Origin: Rubripirellula sp.
GTDB lineage: Bacteria > Planctomycetota > Planctomycetia > Pirellulales > Pirellulaceae
DNA length: 61,291 nt
Direction of reading: 5' to 3'
Assembly: GCA_029245125.1 (NCBI GenBank)
Contig: JAQWPZ010000039.1
Span: 1-61,291, forward strand
The translations under genes and the position numbers were made by a program. This document shows, piece after piece, positions 45,343 through 55,679 of the stretch. The notes under the pieces are model-generated. The model was not told the DNA's origin. It was given only the letters and a program-made list of their open reading frames with translations, and did no database searches. Within the stretch, counting starts at the first letter, position 1; each line of letters starts with the position of its first letter.

Positions 45343-48300
45343 ATGACTTCCAACGATTCGGCTCCTACCGAACCCAGTCGCAAAGAAAAGCACGGTTATT
45401 GGCGTAGCCTTTCGGAGTACCGTGGCCGAGAAGAGTTCGATCAGTATCTGCATCGTGAATTCCCGGTCGACGCTTCCGAACTGCCAGAGGGCGTGTCTCG
45501 TCGCCGATGGATCCAGTTGATGGGAGCATCACTGGCGATGGCGGGAGCAGCGGGTTGCCGGTACCCAGAAGAGATCATCGCGCCATTTGTTGTTCGTCCC
45601 GAAGGTCGTGTCCCGGGTGAGAGCTACAGCCGCGCCACAAACATTCAACTGGCGGACAGGGTTTACAACCTGCTGATCACTTGCGTGGATGGTCGCCCAC
45701 TCAAGATCGAGCCGAACAAAGATCACCCAGGCGGTAGTGGAACCGATGCTTACGTTCAAGCCTCGGTGCTAGGTCTCTATGACCCCGATCGCTCCCGTTT
45801 CGATCAGGGCGACGTGATTCGCCGAACGGGCAAACGACCCGAGCCTGCATCCTGGGACGATTTTGACGCGGAAGCCAACGCTGTAATGGCGAAGGCTGGG
45901 GATGGTGCTTCGTTGGGCATCCTGATGTCACCAACCCATTCGCCATCGGTCCAGCGACTGATCGACAACCTGAAGAAGAAGTTCCCCGCCGCAACGGTGA
46001 GTCAGTACGACGGTGTCCGTGGCAACGCCATGCACGAAGCGACGGAGAAGTTGTTTGGCCAACCCGCCAACCAAGTTCTTTCGCTCGATGAAGCGGACGT
46101 TATCGTAGCGCTGCAAGCCGATCTCCTCACCGCGTCGGGTCCCGGCGTTGCAGGAAGCTTCGCGAAGCGGCGTGATCCGGCTGAAGGCGAAATGAACCGC
46201 CTGTATGTCGTTGAAGGGGGCTACACCAGTACCGGCGCCTCGGCCGACACCAGACTTGCCCTGCGTCCCGGTCAAATGCCCGCATTCCTGGCGGAACTCG
46301 AGCGGCGAGTAGAAGCTCTCCAAGGTGGCGAATCGCACGACCACACGGACGAAGAAACGCCGTTTGACGAAATCGACCAACCCGAACGCCTCGAGCGATT
46401 CCTCGATGTGCTCGCTCACGACATCGCCGAAGCTGGCGAAAAGGCAGTCGTCGTTGTGGGTGACGCACTCGGCCCCGATGCGATCGCCGCTGGCATTCGG
46501 ATGAACCAGAAACTGGGATCCTTCGGAAAGGCCCAAGCGTTCACCCCTGCCGCCGCCGACCTCGCTTCGATGAGCGACTTGGTAGGCAAGATCGACGAGG
46601 GTGGAATCGAAACGTTGCTCATCCTTGGTGACAATCCTGTTGTCACCGCACCGGGCAACATCAACGTGGGCGAGGCGATCGGCAAAGTTTCCCAACGGGG
46701 AACGACGATTTACCTCGGCGAATACGACGACGAAACCGGCAATCTCTGCCAGTGGTCACTACCACTCGCACATCCGCTGGAATCCTGGGGGGATGTTTAC
46801 AACGATCGTGGTTACTACGGCATCTGCCAGCCACAGATCCTGCCATTGCTCGGCGGCCGCAGCACCATTGAAGTGTTGGCTCGCTTGCTGGGCGAACGTG
46901 AAACCGCAGGCTCCAAGATTGTCCGCCGAACTGCCGACTCGGTCGGGAGCGGTTCACTCAGCGATCGCCAGTGGCGACAACTGCTGCACGACGGCTACTC
47001 CGACGAATTGTCGCTGGAGACACCTGACTGGAAGATCAGCGGCGACGCCCCCGAACCGACTGCTGCCAAGCCAGATGCAAGTTTGGCGGTCGATAAGGAT
47101 CAATTCGAAGTCCTGTTTCAGCCCGCTGATGGGATCTATGACGGCCGCTTCGCGAACAACGGCTGGCTGCAAGAACTTCCGCAATCGCTGACCAAGCTCT
47201 GCTGGGACAATGCTGCGGTCATGAGCCCTGCGACCGCAGCGGCCCTCGACTTAAAACACGGCCTACGAATTGCACTGCGTATCGGTGATTCAAAGGTTGA
47301 GCTTCCTGTTTATGAGATGCCTGGCTGTGCTCCCGGTGTCGTTACCGCGACGATCGGCTACGGTCGCAAACGGGCTGGCATGGTCGGTGGAATGACCGAT
47401 CGAGATGTACCCGCGATCGGCGTGGATGTCTCACCCATCCGCCACGACGATGCAATGCTCGTCGCGTATAACGTAGAAGCTCGTCCAAGATTCGAAGAAT
47501 ACGAACTCTCCCAAACCCAGGACCACTGGGCGATTGATGAACTGGGACGCGAAGAGATCGAAACCCGCAGCTTCACGCTGGTTCGGGAAGGAACGAAAGC
47601 ACTTCTGGAGAAGGTGCCAGAATTCGCCGAATCGATGGGCCCCCATGTGCCGAAAGTAGGCGCCCACGGGTCACCGTTCCATGAACCGATCCGAATGATC
47701 GATGAGAAGAACAAGGAAGAGGGAAATCCAGTGCCCCAATGGGGCATGGCGGTTGATCTGACCAAATGCACTGGCTGCAATGCCTGCGTGATCGCCTGCC
47801 AGAGTGAAAACAACATCCCGATTGTCGGCCGCGAGCAGGTCATGAACAGTCGTGAGATGCACTGGTTGAGAATCGATCGCTATTTCCAGGGCGATGAAGA
47901 AAACGCAGACGTCGTGCAAACGCCAATGGCATGTCAGCACTGCGAAACGGCTCCCTGCGAACAAGTCTGCCCAGTCGCTGCGACCGTCCATACCAGCGAA
48001 GGGATCAATGCAATGGCGTACAACCGTTGCATTGGCACTCGTTACTGTGCCAACAACTGCCCCTTCAAAGTTCGGCGGTTCAACTACTTCAACTACAACG
48101 AAGACATCGGCACCGGTTACGGCATCAAGGCTTACCCAAGCTCGATCGAGAATGCGAACCGCAAACTGCAGGCCTTGGTGATGAACCCTGAGGTTACCGT
48201 TCGCGGTCGTGGGGTCATGGAAAAGTGCACCTACTGCATCCAACGGATCGAGGGAGCCAAAATCACGGCCCGCAAAGAAGGACGCAGGATCGAAGACGGT

Positions 48301-48660
48301 GATGTGGTCACAGCTTGCCAATCAGCTTGCCCGACCACTGCCATCACGTTTGGCAACCTGGCTGACGACGATTCCGTGGTTTCCAAGCAGCACAAGAATG
48401 TCCGCAGCTACGGCATGCTGACACAACTAAATCTCAAGCCGCGAACTGAGTACCTCGCTCGCGTTCGCAACACGCCAAAGCGTTTGATGACCGCGAAACA
48501 GATCGATGATCTGAACAACCTGAAGCCGCCTCATCACCACGATGACGACCACGGCTCTGAGGGACATCACGGCGATGATCATCACGGCGATGATCATGCT
48601 GGCGATGATTCGCATGCTGGCGACAACACACACCAGGACGAATCGCCTGCGGCCAACTAA
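45343..48660 (+). CDS. actB: Alternative Complex III subunit ActB (molybdopterin-like plus FeS)
   Basis: ActB joins a molybdopterin-oxidoreductase-like part without cofactor to a ferredoxin-like part. The N-terminus has a Tat-type signal SRRRWIQLMGASLAMAGAAG. The C-terminal quarter contains the four FeS cluster binding motifs: CTGCNACVIACQSENN from residue 809, CQHCETAPCEQVCP from residue 864, CIGTRYCANNCPFK, and CTYCIQRIEGAK with ACQSACP. The length of 1105 residues is usual. The last 40 residues are an unusual His/Asp-rich tail (HHHDDDHGSEGHHGDDHH). Electrons would pass between the hemes of ActA and quinol-linked subunits through these clusters. Confidence 0.95.
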   Translation: MTSNDSAPTEPSRKEKHGYWRSLSEYRGREEFDQYLHREFPVDASELPEGVSRRRWIQLMGASLAMAGAAGCRYPEEIIAPFVVRPEGRVPGESYSRATNIQLADRVYNLLITCVDGRPLKIEPNKDHPGGSGTDAYVQASVLGLYDPDRSRFDQGDVIRRTGKRPEPASWDDFDAEANAVMAKAGDGASLGILMSPTHSPSVQRLIDNLKKKFPAATVSQYDGVRGNAMHEATEKLFGQPANQVLSLDEADVIVALQADLLTASGPGVAGSFAKRRDPAEGEMNRLYVVEGGYTSTGASADTRLALRPGQMPAFLAELERRVEALQGGESHDHTDEETPFDEIDQPERLERFLDVLAHDIAEAGEKAVVVVGDALGPDAIAAGIRMNQKLGSFGKAQAFTPAAADLASMSDLVGKIDEGGIETLLILGDNPVVTAPGNINVGEAIGKVSQRGTTIYLGEYDDETGNLCQWSLPLAHPLESWGDVYNDRGYYGICQPQILPLLGGRSTIEVLARLLGERETAGSKIVRRTADSVGSGSLSDRQWRQLLHDGYSDELSLETPDWKISGDAPEPTAAKPDASLAVDKDQFEVLFQPADGIYDGRFANNGWLQELPQSLTKLCWDNAAVMSPATAAALDLKHGLRIALRIGDSKVELPVYEMPGCAPGVVTATIGYGRKRAGMVGGMTDRDVPAIGVDVSPIRHDDAMLVAYNVEARPRFEEYELSQTQDHWAIDELGREEIETRSFTLVREGTKALLEKVPEFAESMGPHVPKVGAHGSPFHEPIRMIDEKNKEEGNPVPQWGMAVDLTKCTGCNACVIACQSENNIPIVGREQVMNSREMHWLRIDRYFQGDEENADVVQTPMACQHCETAPCEQVCPVAATVHTSEGINAMAYNRCIGTRYCANNCPFKVRRFNYFNYNEDIGTGYGIKAYPSSIENANRKLQALVMNPEVTVRGRGVMEKCTYCIQRIEGAKITARKEGRRIEDGDVVTACQSACPTTAITFGNLADDDSVVSKQHKNVRSYGMLTQLNLKPRTEYLARVRNTPKRLMTAKQIDDLNNLKPPHHHDDDHGSEGHHGDDHHGDDHAGDDSHAGDNTHQDESPAAN

Positions 48661-48720
48661 ACAGCTGCATCGACTCGCCCGAACCAATCATTGACTACAA
48701 ACTCGGTGAACGAAAGACCT

Positions 48721-50133
<1,413 letters not shown>

Positions 50134-50220
50134 TACACGACGCATTCATTTTGAATTCGCTCGTTGACCAATACTTCAGGCTTCACGCCTGATAACCCTG
50201 ACCTTAACCATCAGAAATTG

Positions 50221-51783
50221 ATGTCAGAGAATAACGAAAAGAAGGTTCACGGAATTGTCGCCGAATACACGTCGGTGGACAGTTTGCTGAACGCTTGCCG
50301 GCGGGTCCGTGACGCCGGCTACAAGAAGACGGATGCATTTGCACCCTTCGCTGTTCACGGTATCGACAAGGCGTTGGGGATCAAACCAACTGTGTTGCCG
50401 TGGATCGTCTTTGGGTGTGGAGCAGTCGGTGCGGTCGTCGGTTTGGCGATGCAAATCTGGATGAACTCCATCGACTACCCCTACATCATCTCCGGCAAAC
50501 CGATGATCTCGCTGCCGGCCTTCATCCCGGTCGCCTACGAATTGACGATCCTGTTCGCCGCGTTCGGTGCTTTCTTCGGAATGTGGGCGTTGAACGGATT
50601 GCCAAGATTTAGCAATCCTATCTTCACCGACCCGCGTTTCGATCGCGTCACCGACGACCGGTTTTTCCTATACATCGATTCGAAAGACGAGCAATTCGAC
50701 GAAGCAGGGATTCGGCAGCTCTTCGGTGACACCGGCACGGATTACATTCAAACAGTCGTCGATGACGATTCATCATCCAAAGTCCCGAAAGGCTTTTTTG
50801 TAGCTTGGGCAGTCGTCATTGGACTCTCGGTGATCCCCGTCCTGGTCGTCTTGAAGATGCGACTGACAAACAGCAATTTGCCTCGTTTCCACGTCTTCTT
50901 CGACATGGACTTTTCGCCTTCGAAGGATGCTCAGCAAACCACAACTCTGTTTGCTGACGGACGCGCCATGCGGCCTGATGTGGCTGGCACCGTAGCTCGT
51001 GGTGACATGCTGATCGACATGGATTTCATGACCGGAATCGACATGGAAGCATTAACCCAGGTCGATGCTCGACGTGCCGAGCGATTGGTGAGAAGCTTCG
51101 CAGAGCCCTCACCACAACAAGCAGCGGAGCAACCGCCGGTCGCAGCAGAAGATGAAAAAGTCGCACCAGAAGACGACCCAGCTGCAACAGACGCAGCAGC
51201 CACCCCAGCCGCGGAGGCAGCGGAAAATAACGACAGCCAAGGGGAAGGAAGCGACGAAGCAGAAACGGCGAAGCCCGCAGCTCCTGTTGCCGAGCCTAGC
51301 GTGATGGATACCACTCCTTGGTTGACCGAAAACCCGCTCGAGTTGAACAAAGAGCTGCTTGAACGGGGACAAACCTATTTCGGAATTTACTGCTCCGTCT
51401 GTCATGGCTTGAATGGCGGCGGGAATGGATTGGTCAATCGCCGAGCTCAGAAGATCTTAGCAACCAAATGGATTCCACCATCCAAGCTGAACCAGTCAAC
51501 ATTGGCACAAGACGTTTATCCAGACGGAAAAATGTTCAATACGATCAGCAATGGTATCCGGAAGATGCCGGGTTACGCGGCACAGATCACGACCCGTGAC
51601 CGTTGGGCGATCGTGGCTTATGTGCGGGCATTGCAGCAGAGTCAAAATGCATCGATCGACGAAGTACCTGCAGCAGAGCAGGAAGCGATCTTGAAGCAAC
51701 AAGCTGAAGTCAAGAAACAGCTCGAAGAACAGGCTGCTGCGGAGGCCGCACAGGCCGCAGCAAAGCCTACCGAAAAAGAGTAA
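50221..51783 (+). CDS. actDE: Fused ActD-ActE subunit of Alternative Complex III
   Basis: Residues 1-195 are DUF3341, the ActD membrane subunit with two helices (VFGCGAVGAVVGLAMQIW, YELTILFAAFGAFFGMWA). A third helix (FFVAWAVVIGLSVIPVLVVL) leads to an ActE-like part with LFADGRAMRPDVAGTVARGD, the usual ActE entry segment, and one cytochrome c motif CSVCH. A 60-residue Ala/Glu/Pro/Thr linker separates the ActE entry segment from the heme domain. In many bacteria ActD and ActE are separate genes; here they are one continuous frame, with no stop or frameshift between the parts. The tail is Ala/Gln/Glu-rich. Confidence 0.92.
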   Translation: MSENNEKKVHGIVAEYTSVDSLLNACRRVRDAGYKKTDAFAPFAVHGIDKALGIKPTVLPWIVFGCGAVGAVVGLAMQIWMNSIDYPYIISGKPMISLPAFIPVAYELTILFAAFGAFFGMWALNGLPRFSNPIFTDPRFDRVTDDRFFLYIDSKDEQFDEAGIRQLFGDTGTDYIQTVVDDDSSSKVPKGFFVAWAVVIGLSVIPVLVVLKMRLTNSNLPRFHVFFDMDFSPSKDAQQTTTLFADGRAMRPDVAGTVARGDMLIDMDFMTGIDMEALTQVDARRAERLVRSFAEPSPQQAAEQPPVAAEDEKVAPEDDPAATDAAATPAAEAAENNDSQGEGSDEAETAKPAAPVAEPSVMDTTPWLTENPLELNKELLERGQTYFGIYCSVCHGLNGGGNGLVNRRAQKILATKWIPPSKLNQSTLAQDVYPDGKMFNTISNGIRKMPGYAAQITTRDRWAIVAYVRALQQSQNASIDEVPAAEQEAILKQQAEVKKQLEEQAAAEAAQAAAKPTEKE

Positions 51784-51856
51784 AGAGACCGGCGTGCCCT
51801 TGGCATCGCTATCAAAGTTTTGAATTCCATCCAATTTCCTGAATCCTCGAACACCG

Positions 51857-53104
51857 ATGTCTGAACACGACACCCCTGCGGTAAAAATTGCCGATGATCC
51901 GGCGTTTAAGCTGCCGACATCCCTGTCGTCACTTTCCATGCCGCTGTGCATCGGAGGCGTCGCAGTGTTGCTGATCGGATGGGCGTGTGGCAGCTCCGTC
52001 AGCGCGAAGTTCGGCATGAGTGCCTATCTCACCGCCTTCATGTTCTGCCTGACTATCGCACTTGGCTCGCTGTTCTTCGTGCTGATCCAGCACTTAGTGC
52101 GTGCCGGGTGGAGTGTAGTGGTGCGGCGGATTGCCGAACTGTTCATGGTCATGGTGATCCCCCTCGGGGTTTTGTTCCTGCCTGTGCTGGCAACGCTGCT
52201 ATTCGGCAGCGGAACCCTTTACAACTGGGACGATCCGACTTACGCGGAAAAGAACTTTCTGCCGATGGCGATCTGGACGGAGAAGCTTCGCTGGCTAAAC
52301 CAGGGTTGGTTCACCGTACGAGCAATCCTTTACTTTGCAATCTGGTCCGCGTTAGCCGTTTGGTACTTCCGACGAAGCGTCGAGCAAGACGAGACTGGTG
52401 AAAAGGCTGTCTCCGATCGCATGCAGTACTGGAGCGGCCCAGCGATCATGGCTTTTTGTGGCGCGACCTCCTTCGCAGCATTTGATTGGGTAATGAGCCT
52501 CGCCCCAATGTGGTTCTCAACCATGTTCGGTGTTTACATCTTTGCCGGCAGCGTGTTGGCTGCTCACTGCACAATTTGTATCACGAGCTTTACCCTGCAA
52601 CGGATGGGCGCGCTGCGTGACGAAGTCACTGCCGAACACTACCACGATCTCGGTAAATTCATCTTCGGCTTTGTGTTCTTCTGGAGCTACATCGCCTTCA
52701 GCCAATACATGCTGATCTGGTACGGCAATATCCCGGAAGAAACGCATTGGATCTTCGAGCGTCAGCTAGGTGCCTGGGGATGGATTGGAATCGTTTTGAT
52801 TCTGTTCCACTGGGCCCTGCCGTTCCTAGGAACCATGAGCCGGCACGTGCGGCGAAACGCCCCGCTGATCACCTTTTGGGCCGTCTACCTGCTAGCCATG
52901 CACTATGTTGACCTCTATTGGATGATCATGCCGGAAGCTGGTTCTTCGATGGGTGGGTTCATGGGCGTGGTATCCAGCCTATTTTGTGTGGTCGGAATGA
53001 CCGCAGTTATGATCGGTTTGGTATTGCGAGTGGCTGATCAAACCAAAGTCGCTGCCGTACGCGACCCAAGGCTGCAAGAATCGCTTGCCTTCGAAAACAT
53101 TTAA
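51857..53104 (+). CDS. actF: Alternative Complex III membrane subunit ActF
   Basis: The 415-residue integral membrane protein is the second large quinol-side subunit, related to ActC. Characteristic segments include LFGSGTLYNWDDPTYAEKN, FDWVMSLAPMWFSTMFGVYI, FVFFWSYIAFSQYMLIWYGN, and HWALPFLGTMSRHVRRNAP. About ten hydrophobic helices are visible. It follows the actDE gene by 73 bp. Confidence 0.94.
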   Translation: MSEHDTPAVKIADDPAFKLPTSLSSLSMPLCIGGVAVLLIGWACGSSVSAKFGMSAYLTAFMFCLTIALGSLFFVLIQHLVRAGWSVVVRRIAELFMVMVIPLGVLFLPVLATLLFGSGTLYNWDDPTYAEKNFLPMAIWTEKLRWLNQGWFTVRAILYFAIWSALAVWYFRRSVEQDETGEKAVSDRMQYWSGPAIMAFCGATSFAAFDWVMSLAPMWFSTMFGVYIFAGSVLAAHCTICITSFTLQRMGALRDEVTAEHYHDLGKFIFGFVFFWSYIAFSQYMLIWYGNIPEETHWIFERQLGAWGWIGIVLILFHWALPFLGTMSRHVRRNAPLITFWAVYLLAMHYVDLYWMIMPEAGSSMGGFMGVVSSLFCVVGMTAVMIGLVLRVADQTKVAAVRDPRLQESLAFENI

Positions 53105-53179
53105 CCCCGATAAGAACGTTGGCGGTTGTGCCAGAGCACAAACCCCGGTTTTACCTTTACACCTAGAAAAACGAACGCG

Positions 53180-53497
53180 ATGGCAGCCTACGACGACCTT
53201 GACGTCAAACGCATCTTTGCCGTGGGAGTTTTCTCCGTCGTTGTGACTGCGGTCACGGCACTGGCAGTCCAAGTGTTGTACTTCGCCCTCGTCAGATGGC
53301 AGGAAGTCGATACGCAGAAGGCCAGCAACTACGATCGGCAGAACAACATCCTGAAAGAGCAGGAAGTAGAAATTTCGAGCTACCGGATTGATGGCGAGAC
53401 AGGCAACATCGCGATCCCAGTAGATGCGGCTATCGAGATGATGGTCGGCGACAGCAAAAAGAAAGACACCCCTGAGGGACAGAGTGACGAAACCTGA
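53180..53497 (+). CDS. Small single-helix membrane protein of the respiratory cluster
   Basis: The 105-residue product has one membrane helix (FAVGVFSVVVTAVTALAVQVLYF), then an Asp/Glu/Gln-rich region (NNILKEQEVEISSYRIDGE) and a Lys/Asp-rich tail. The end overlaps the SCO start by 14 bases. Its place between actF and SCO, and the segment GNIAIPVDAAIEMM, resemble small ACIII-associated proteins, but I recognise no named family. A structural or assembly role is inferred from position. Confidence 0.72.
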   Translation: MAAYDDLDVKRIFAVGVFSVVVTAVTALAVQVLYFALVRWQEVDTQKASNYDRQNNILKEQEVEISSYRIDGETGNIAIPVDAAIEMMVGDSKKKDTPEGQSDET

Positions 53498-54398
53498 GCC
53501 TAACCGTTCGCTTCGAACGTTGCTGATCTTCCTGGCGTTGGTGTTGCTAAGCACCAACGACCCGACGGGATCTGCGCGGGCTCAAGGTTTACAAGGGAAC
53601 GAAAACGTCTCACTGAACGATAGCGTTCCCCGCGAGGTGGAAAACGTCACCGTTGTTCAAAACCTCGGTGACAGCGTCAGCTTGAAACTCAAGCTGACTG
53701 ACTCACGCGGCAGGGAGGTGGAGACGGGCTACTTCATCGACGGAAACAAGCCAACGATCATCACGCTCAACTACAGCGATTGCCCGATGCTGTGCAATGT
53801 TCAGCTAAACCAACTCGCCAAGTCGTTGGGAGAACTCGACCTCCAGATTGGTGAAGATTTCCAGATCTTGACGGTTAGCATCGACCCGAAAGAGACGAGC
53901 GAGAAGGCTCGCGAAACAAAACAGAAGTATGTTCAGCAGGTTTTGAAACAGCATCCGAAAGCTGACGAGGGCTGGGGATTTTGCACAGCCGAACAACCTG
54001 TCATCACGGAAATTGCGAGCACGCTTGGTTTTGAATACACGTTCGACGAGAAAAGCGGCGAGTACTACCATCCCGCAATGCTCGCATTCCTCTCTCCAGA
54101 GGGCGTGATCTCTCGATACTCTCTGGCAGTTGCCTTTGAGCCGAGTGATCTACGCAAAGCTCTCGTCGAAGCGGGAGAAGGTACGGTTGGAACACCAGTT
54201 GACCAATTCGTTTTGTGGTGTTTCAGCTACGACCCTACCAGTAACAGTTACGTTCCCGAAGCGTGGAAAATTATGCGTCTCGCCGGAGCCGCGACCGTTT
54301 GTTTGATGCTGGCTTGTCTCGCCCCCTATTGGATCGGGCGAAAGCGATCATCAAACCAGGACACACCCACCCCTGTCCTCGAAGACCCAACCAATTAA
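53484..54398 (+). CDS. sco1: SCO1/SenC copper chaperone for cytochrome oxidase
   Basis: The 304-residue protein has a signal segment (LLIFLALVLLSTNDPTGSA), a thioredoxin-like SCO domain with the copper-binding Cys pair in YSDCPMLCNVQ and the partner His in EYYHPAMLAF. A C-terminal membrane helix (AGAATVCLMLACLAPYWIG) anchors it. SCO proteins deliver copper to the CuA site of oxidase subunit II. The GTG at 53484 overlaps the previous gene. Its position just before coxB fits the role. Confidence 0.92.
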   Translation: MTKPEPNRSLRTLLIFLALVLLSTNDPTGSARAQGLQGNENVSLNDSVPREVENVTVVQNLGDSVSLKLKLTDSRGREVETGYFIDGNKPTIITLNYSDCPMLCNVQLNQLAKSLGELDLQIGEDFQILTVSIDPKETSEKARETKQKYVQQVLKQHPKADEGWGFCTAEQPVITEIASTLGFEYTFDEKSGEYYHPAMLAFLSPEGVISRYSLAVAFEPSDLRKALVEAGEGTVGTPVDQFVLWCFSYDPTSNSYVPEAWKIMRLAGAATVCLMLACLAPYWIGRKRSSNQDTPTPVLEDPTN

Positions 54399-54420
54399 TC
54401 ACTTTCCTTCGTTAGTGCAC

Positions 54421-55602
54421 ATGCCTGCTATTCTAAATTTGCCCTGGACGCTACTCGCGGACAAAACCGAGGACTACGCTTGGTTCCCCGAAGCGGCATC
54501 GACCTTTGCAGCCGATAATGATTGGCTGTACGGGTTTATCAGTCTGGTTTGCATCATCTTCTTCATCCCGATTGCCATTGCACTGTTCTACTTTGCGGTT
54601 CGGTATCGGAAGCCGAAGGGCGCAAAGGCGGAAAGTAACGCCTCACACAACACTCCGCTGGAATTAGCTTGGTCGATCGGCCCTTCGTTCTTTCTAGTCG
54701 GGATGTTCATTTTGGGTGCCAAAGCCTATTTGAACCATCGATCGGTACCAGATGGTGCGAGAGACATTGCGGTTGTAGCGAATAGCTGGAACTGGCAAAT
54801 CGATTACGGTGGGGGAACAATTCATCCCGAATTGCACATCGTGCTCAACGAGCCGACGAAGTTGTCGATGCGATCGAGCGATGTCATCCATAGTCTCTTT
54901 ATCCCGGCCTTTCGTGCGAAGAAAGATATCGTCCCAGGTCGCTACAACTACATGTGGTTTCAACCAACAGTCGCGAGCCAGAAGGTGAGTGACGAGAAAC
55001 TTGCTGCAGCGAAGAAGAGGATGGAAGATCTCGGTGAGAGCTGGGACTGGGACGAGCTGGATTTCACGCCCGATGGATATACCTACTACGATCTGTACTG
55101 CACCGAATACTGCGGCAAAAATCATTCTGAGATGCAATCGGTCGTCGTCGTACATGAGACCGAAGAGGACCTAAACGCCTGGATTAAGAAATACAGCCAG
55201 CGCGGAGAGGGCGAAGACGCGGACAAGTACGGTGAAAAACTGTACACGCGGCGGGGATGCTCAGGATGTCACAGCATTAATGGCGATAAGCGTGTTGGCC
55301 CGTCGTTCAAAGAGGTGTTCGGGAATAGCCGACCACTGACTTCTGGTGAGACAGTAATCGCGGACGAAAATTACATCCGTGAATCGATCTTATATCCAAA
55401 GGCGAAAGTTAGCGCCGGCTACCAGCCCGTGATGCCTAGCTACAAGGGTCAGCTGAGTGAAGATGATCTTTACTCACTGGTCGAGTACCTGAAAACAGTC
55501 TCGGACTATACGCCTACCGATGTAGCGACAGGTGACCAGGACGGTTCCGATGAGCAAACGCCCGCAGAAGGGCAAGAAGCGACGGTCACTGTTCCAGAGT
55601 GA
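54421..55602 (+). CDS. coxB: caa3-type cytochrome c oxidase subunit II
   Basis: The 393-residue protein has two membrane helices (GFISLVCIIFFIPIAIALFYF and WSIGPSFFLVGMFILGAK), a CuA domain with YCTEYCGKNHSEM and His in DVIHSLFIPAFRAK, and a fused C-terminal cytochrome c with CSGCH. Electrons from ACIII would enter here. ATG 54421 is preferred over a GTG at 54415. The fused cytochrome makes this a caa3-type enzyme. Confidence 0.95.
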   Translation: MPAILNLPWTLLADKTEDYAWFPEAASTFAADNDWLYGFISLVCIIFFIPIAIALFYFAVRYRKPKGAKAESNASHNTPLELAWSIGPSFFLVGMFILGAKAYLNHRSVPDGARDIAVVANSWNWQIDYGGGTIHPELHIVLNEPTKLSMRSSDVIHSLFIPAFRAKKDIVPGRYNYMWFQPTVASQKVSDEKLAAAKKRMEDLGESWDWDELDFTPDGYTYYDLYCTEYCGKNHSEMQSVVVVHETEEDLNAWIKKYSQRGEGEDADKYGEKLYTRRGCSGCHSINGDKRVGPSFKEVFGNSRPLTSGETVIADENYIRESILYPKAKVSAGYQPVMPSYKGQLSEDDLYSLVEYLKTVSDYTPTDVATGDQDGSDEQTPAEGQEATVTVPE

Positions 55603-55679
55603 TTCGTACGGCGAGCAACTAAAACAATTTATTCGTATCGAGAAACGCAATCGGCGTTCCAGATAAAGAGGTAGAGAAT

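Noticed and set aside
45928-46695. A minus-strand open frame opposite actB
   Set aside because: It lies inside the clear ActB coding sequence and has no family motif.
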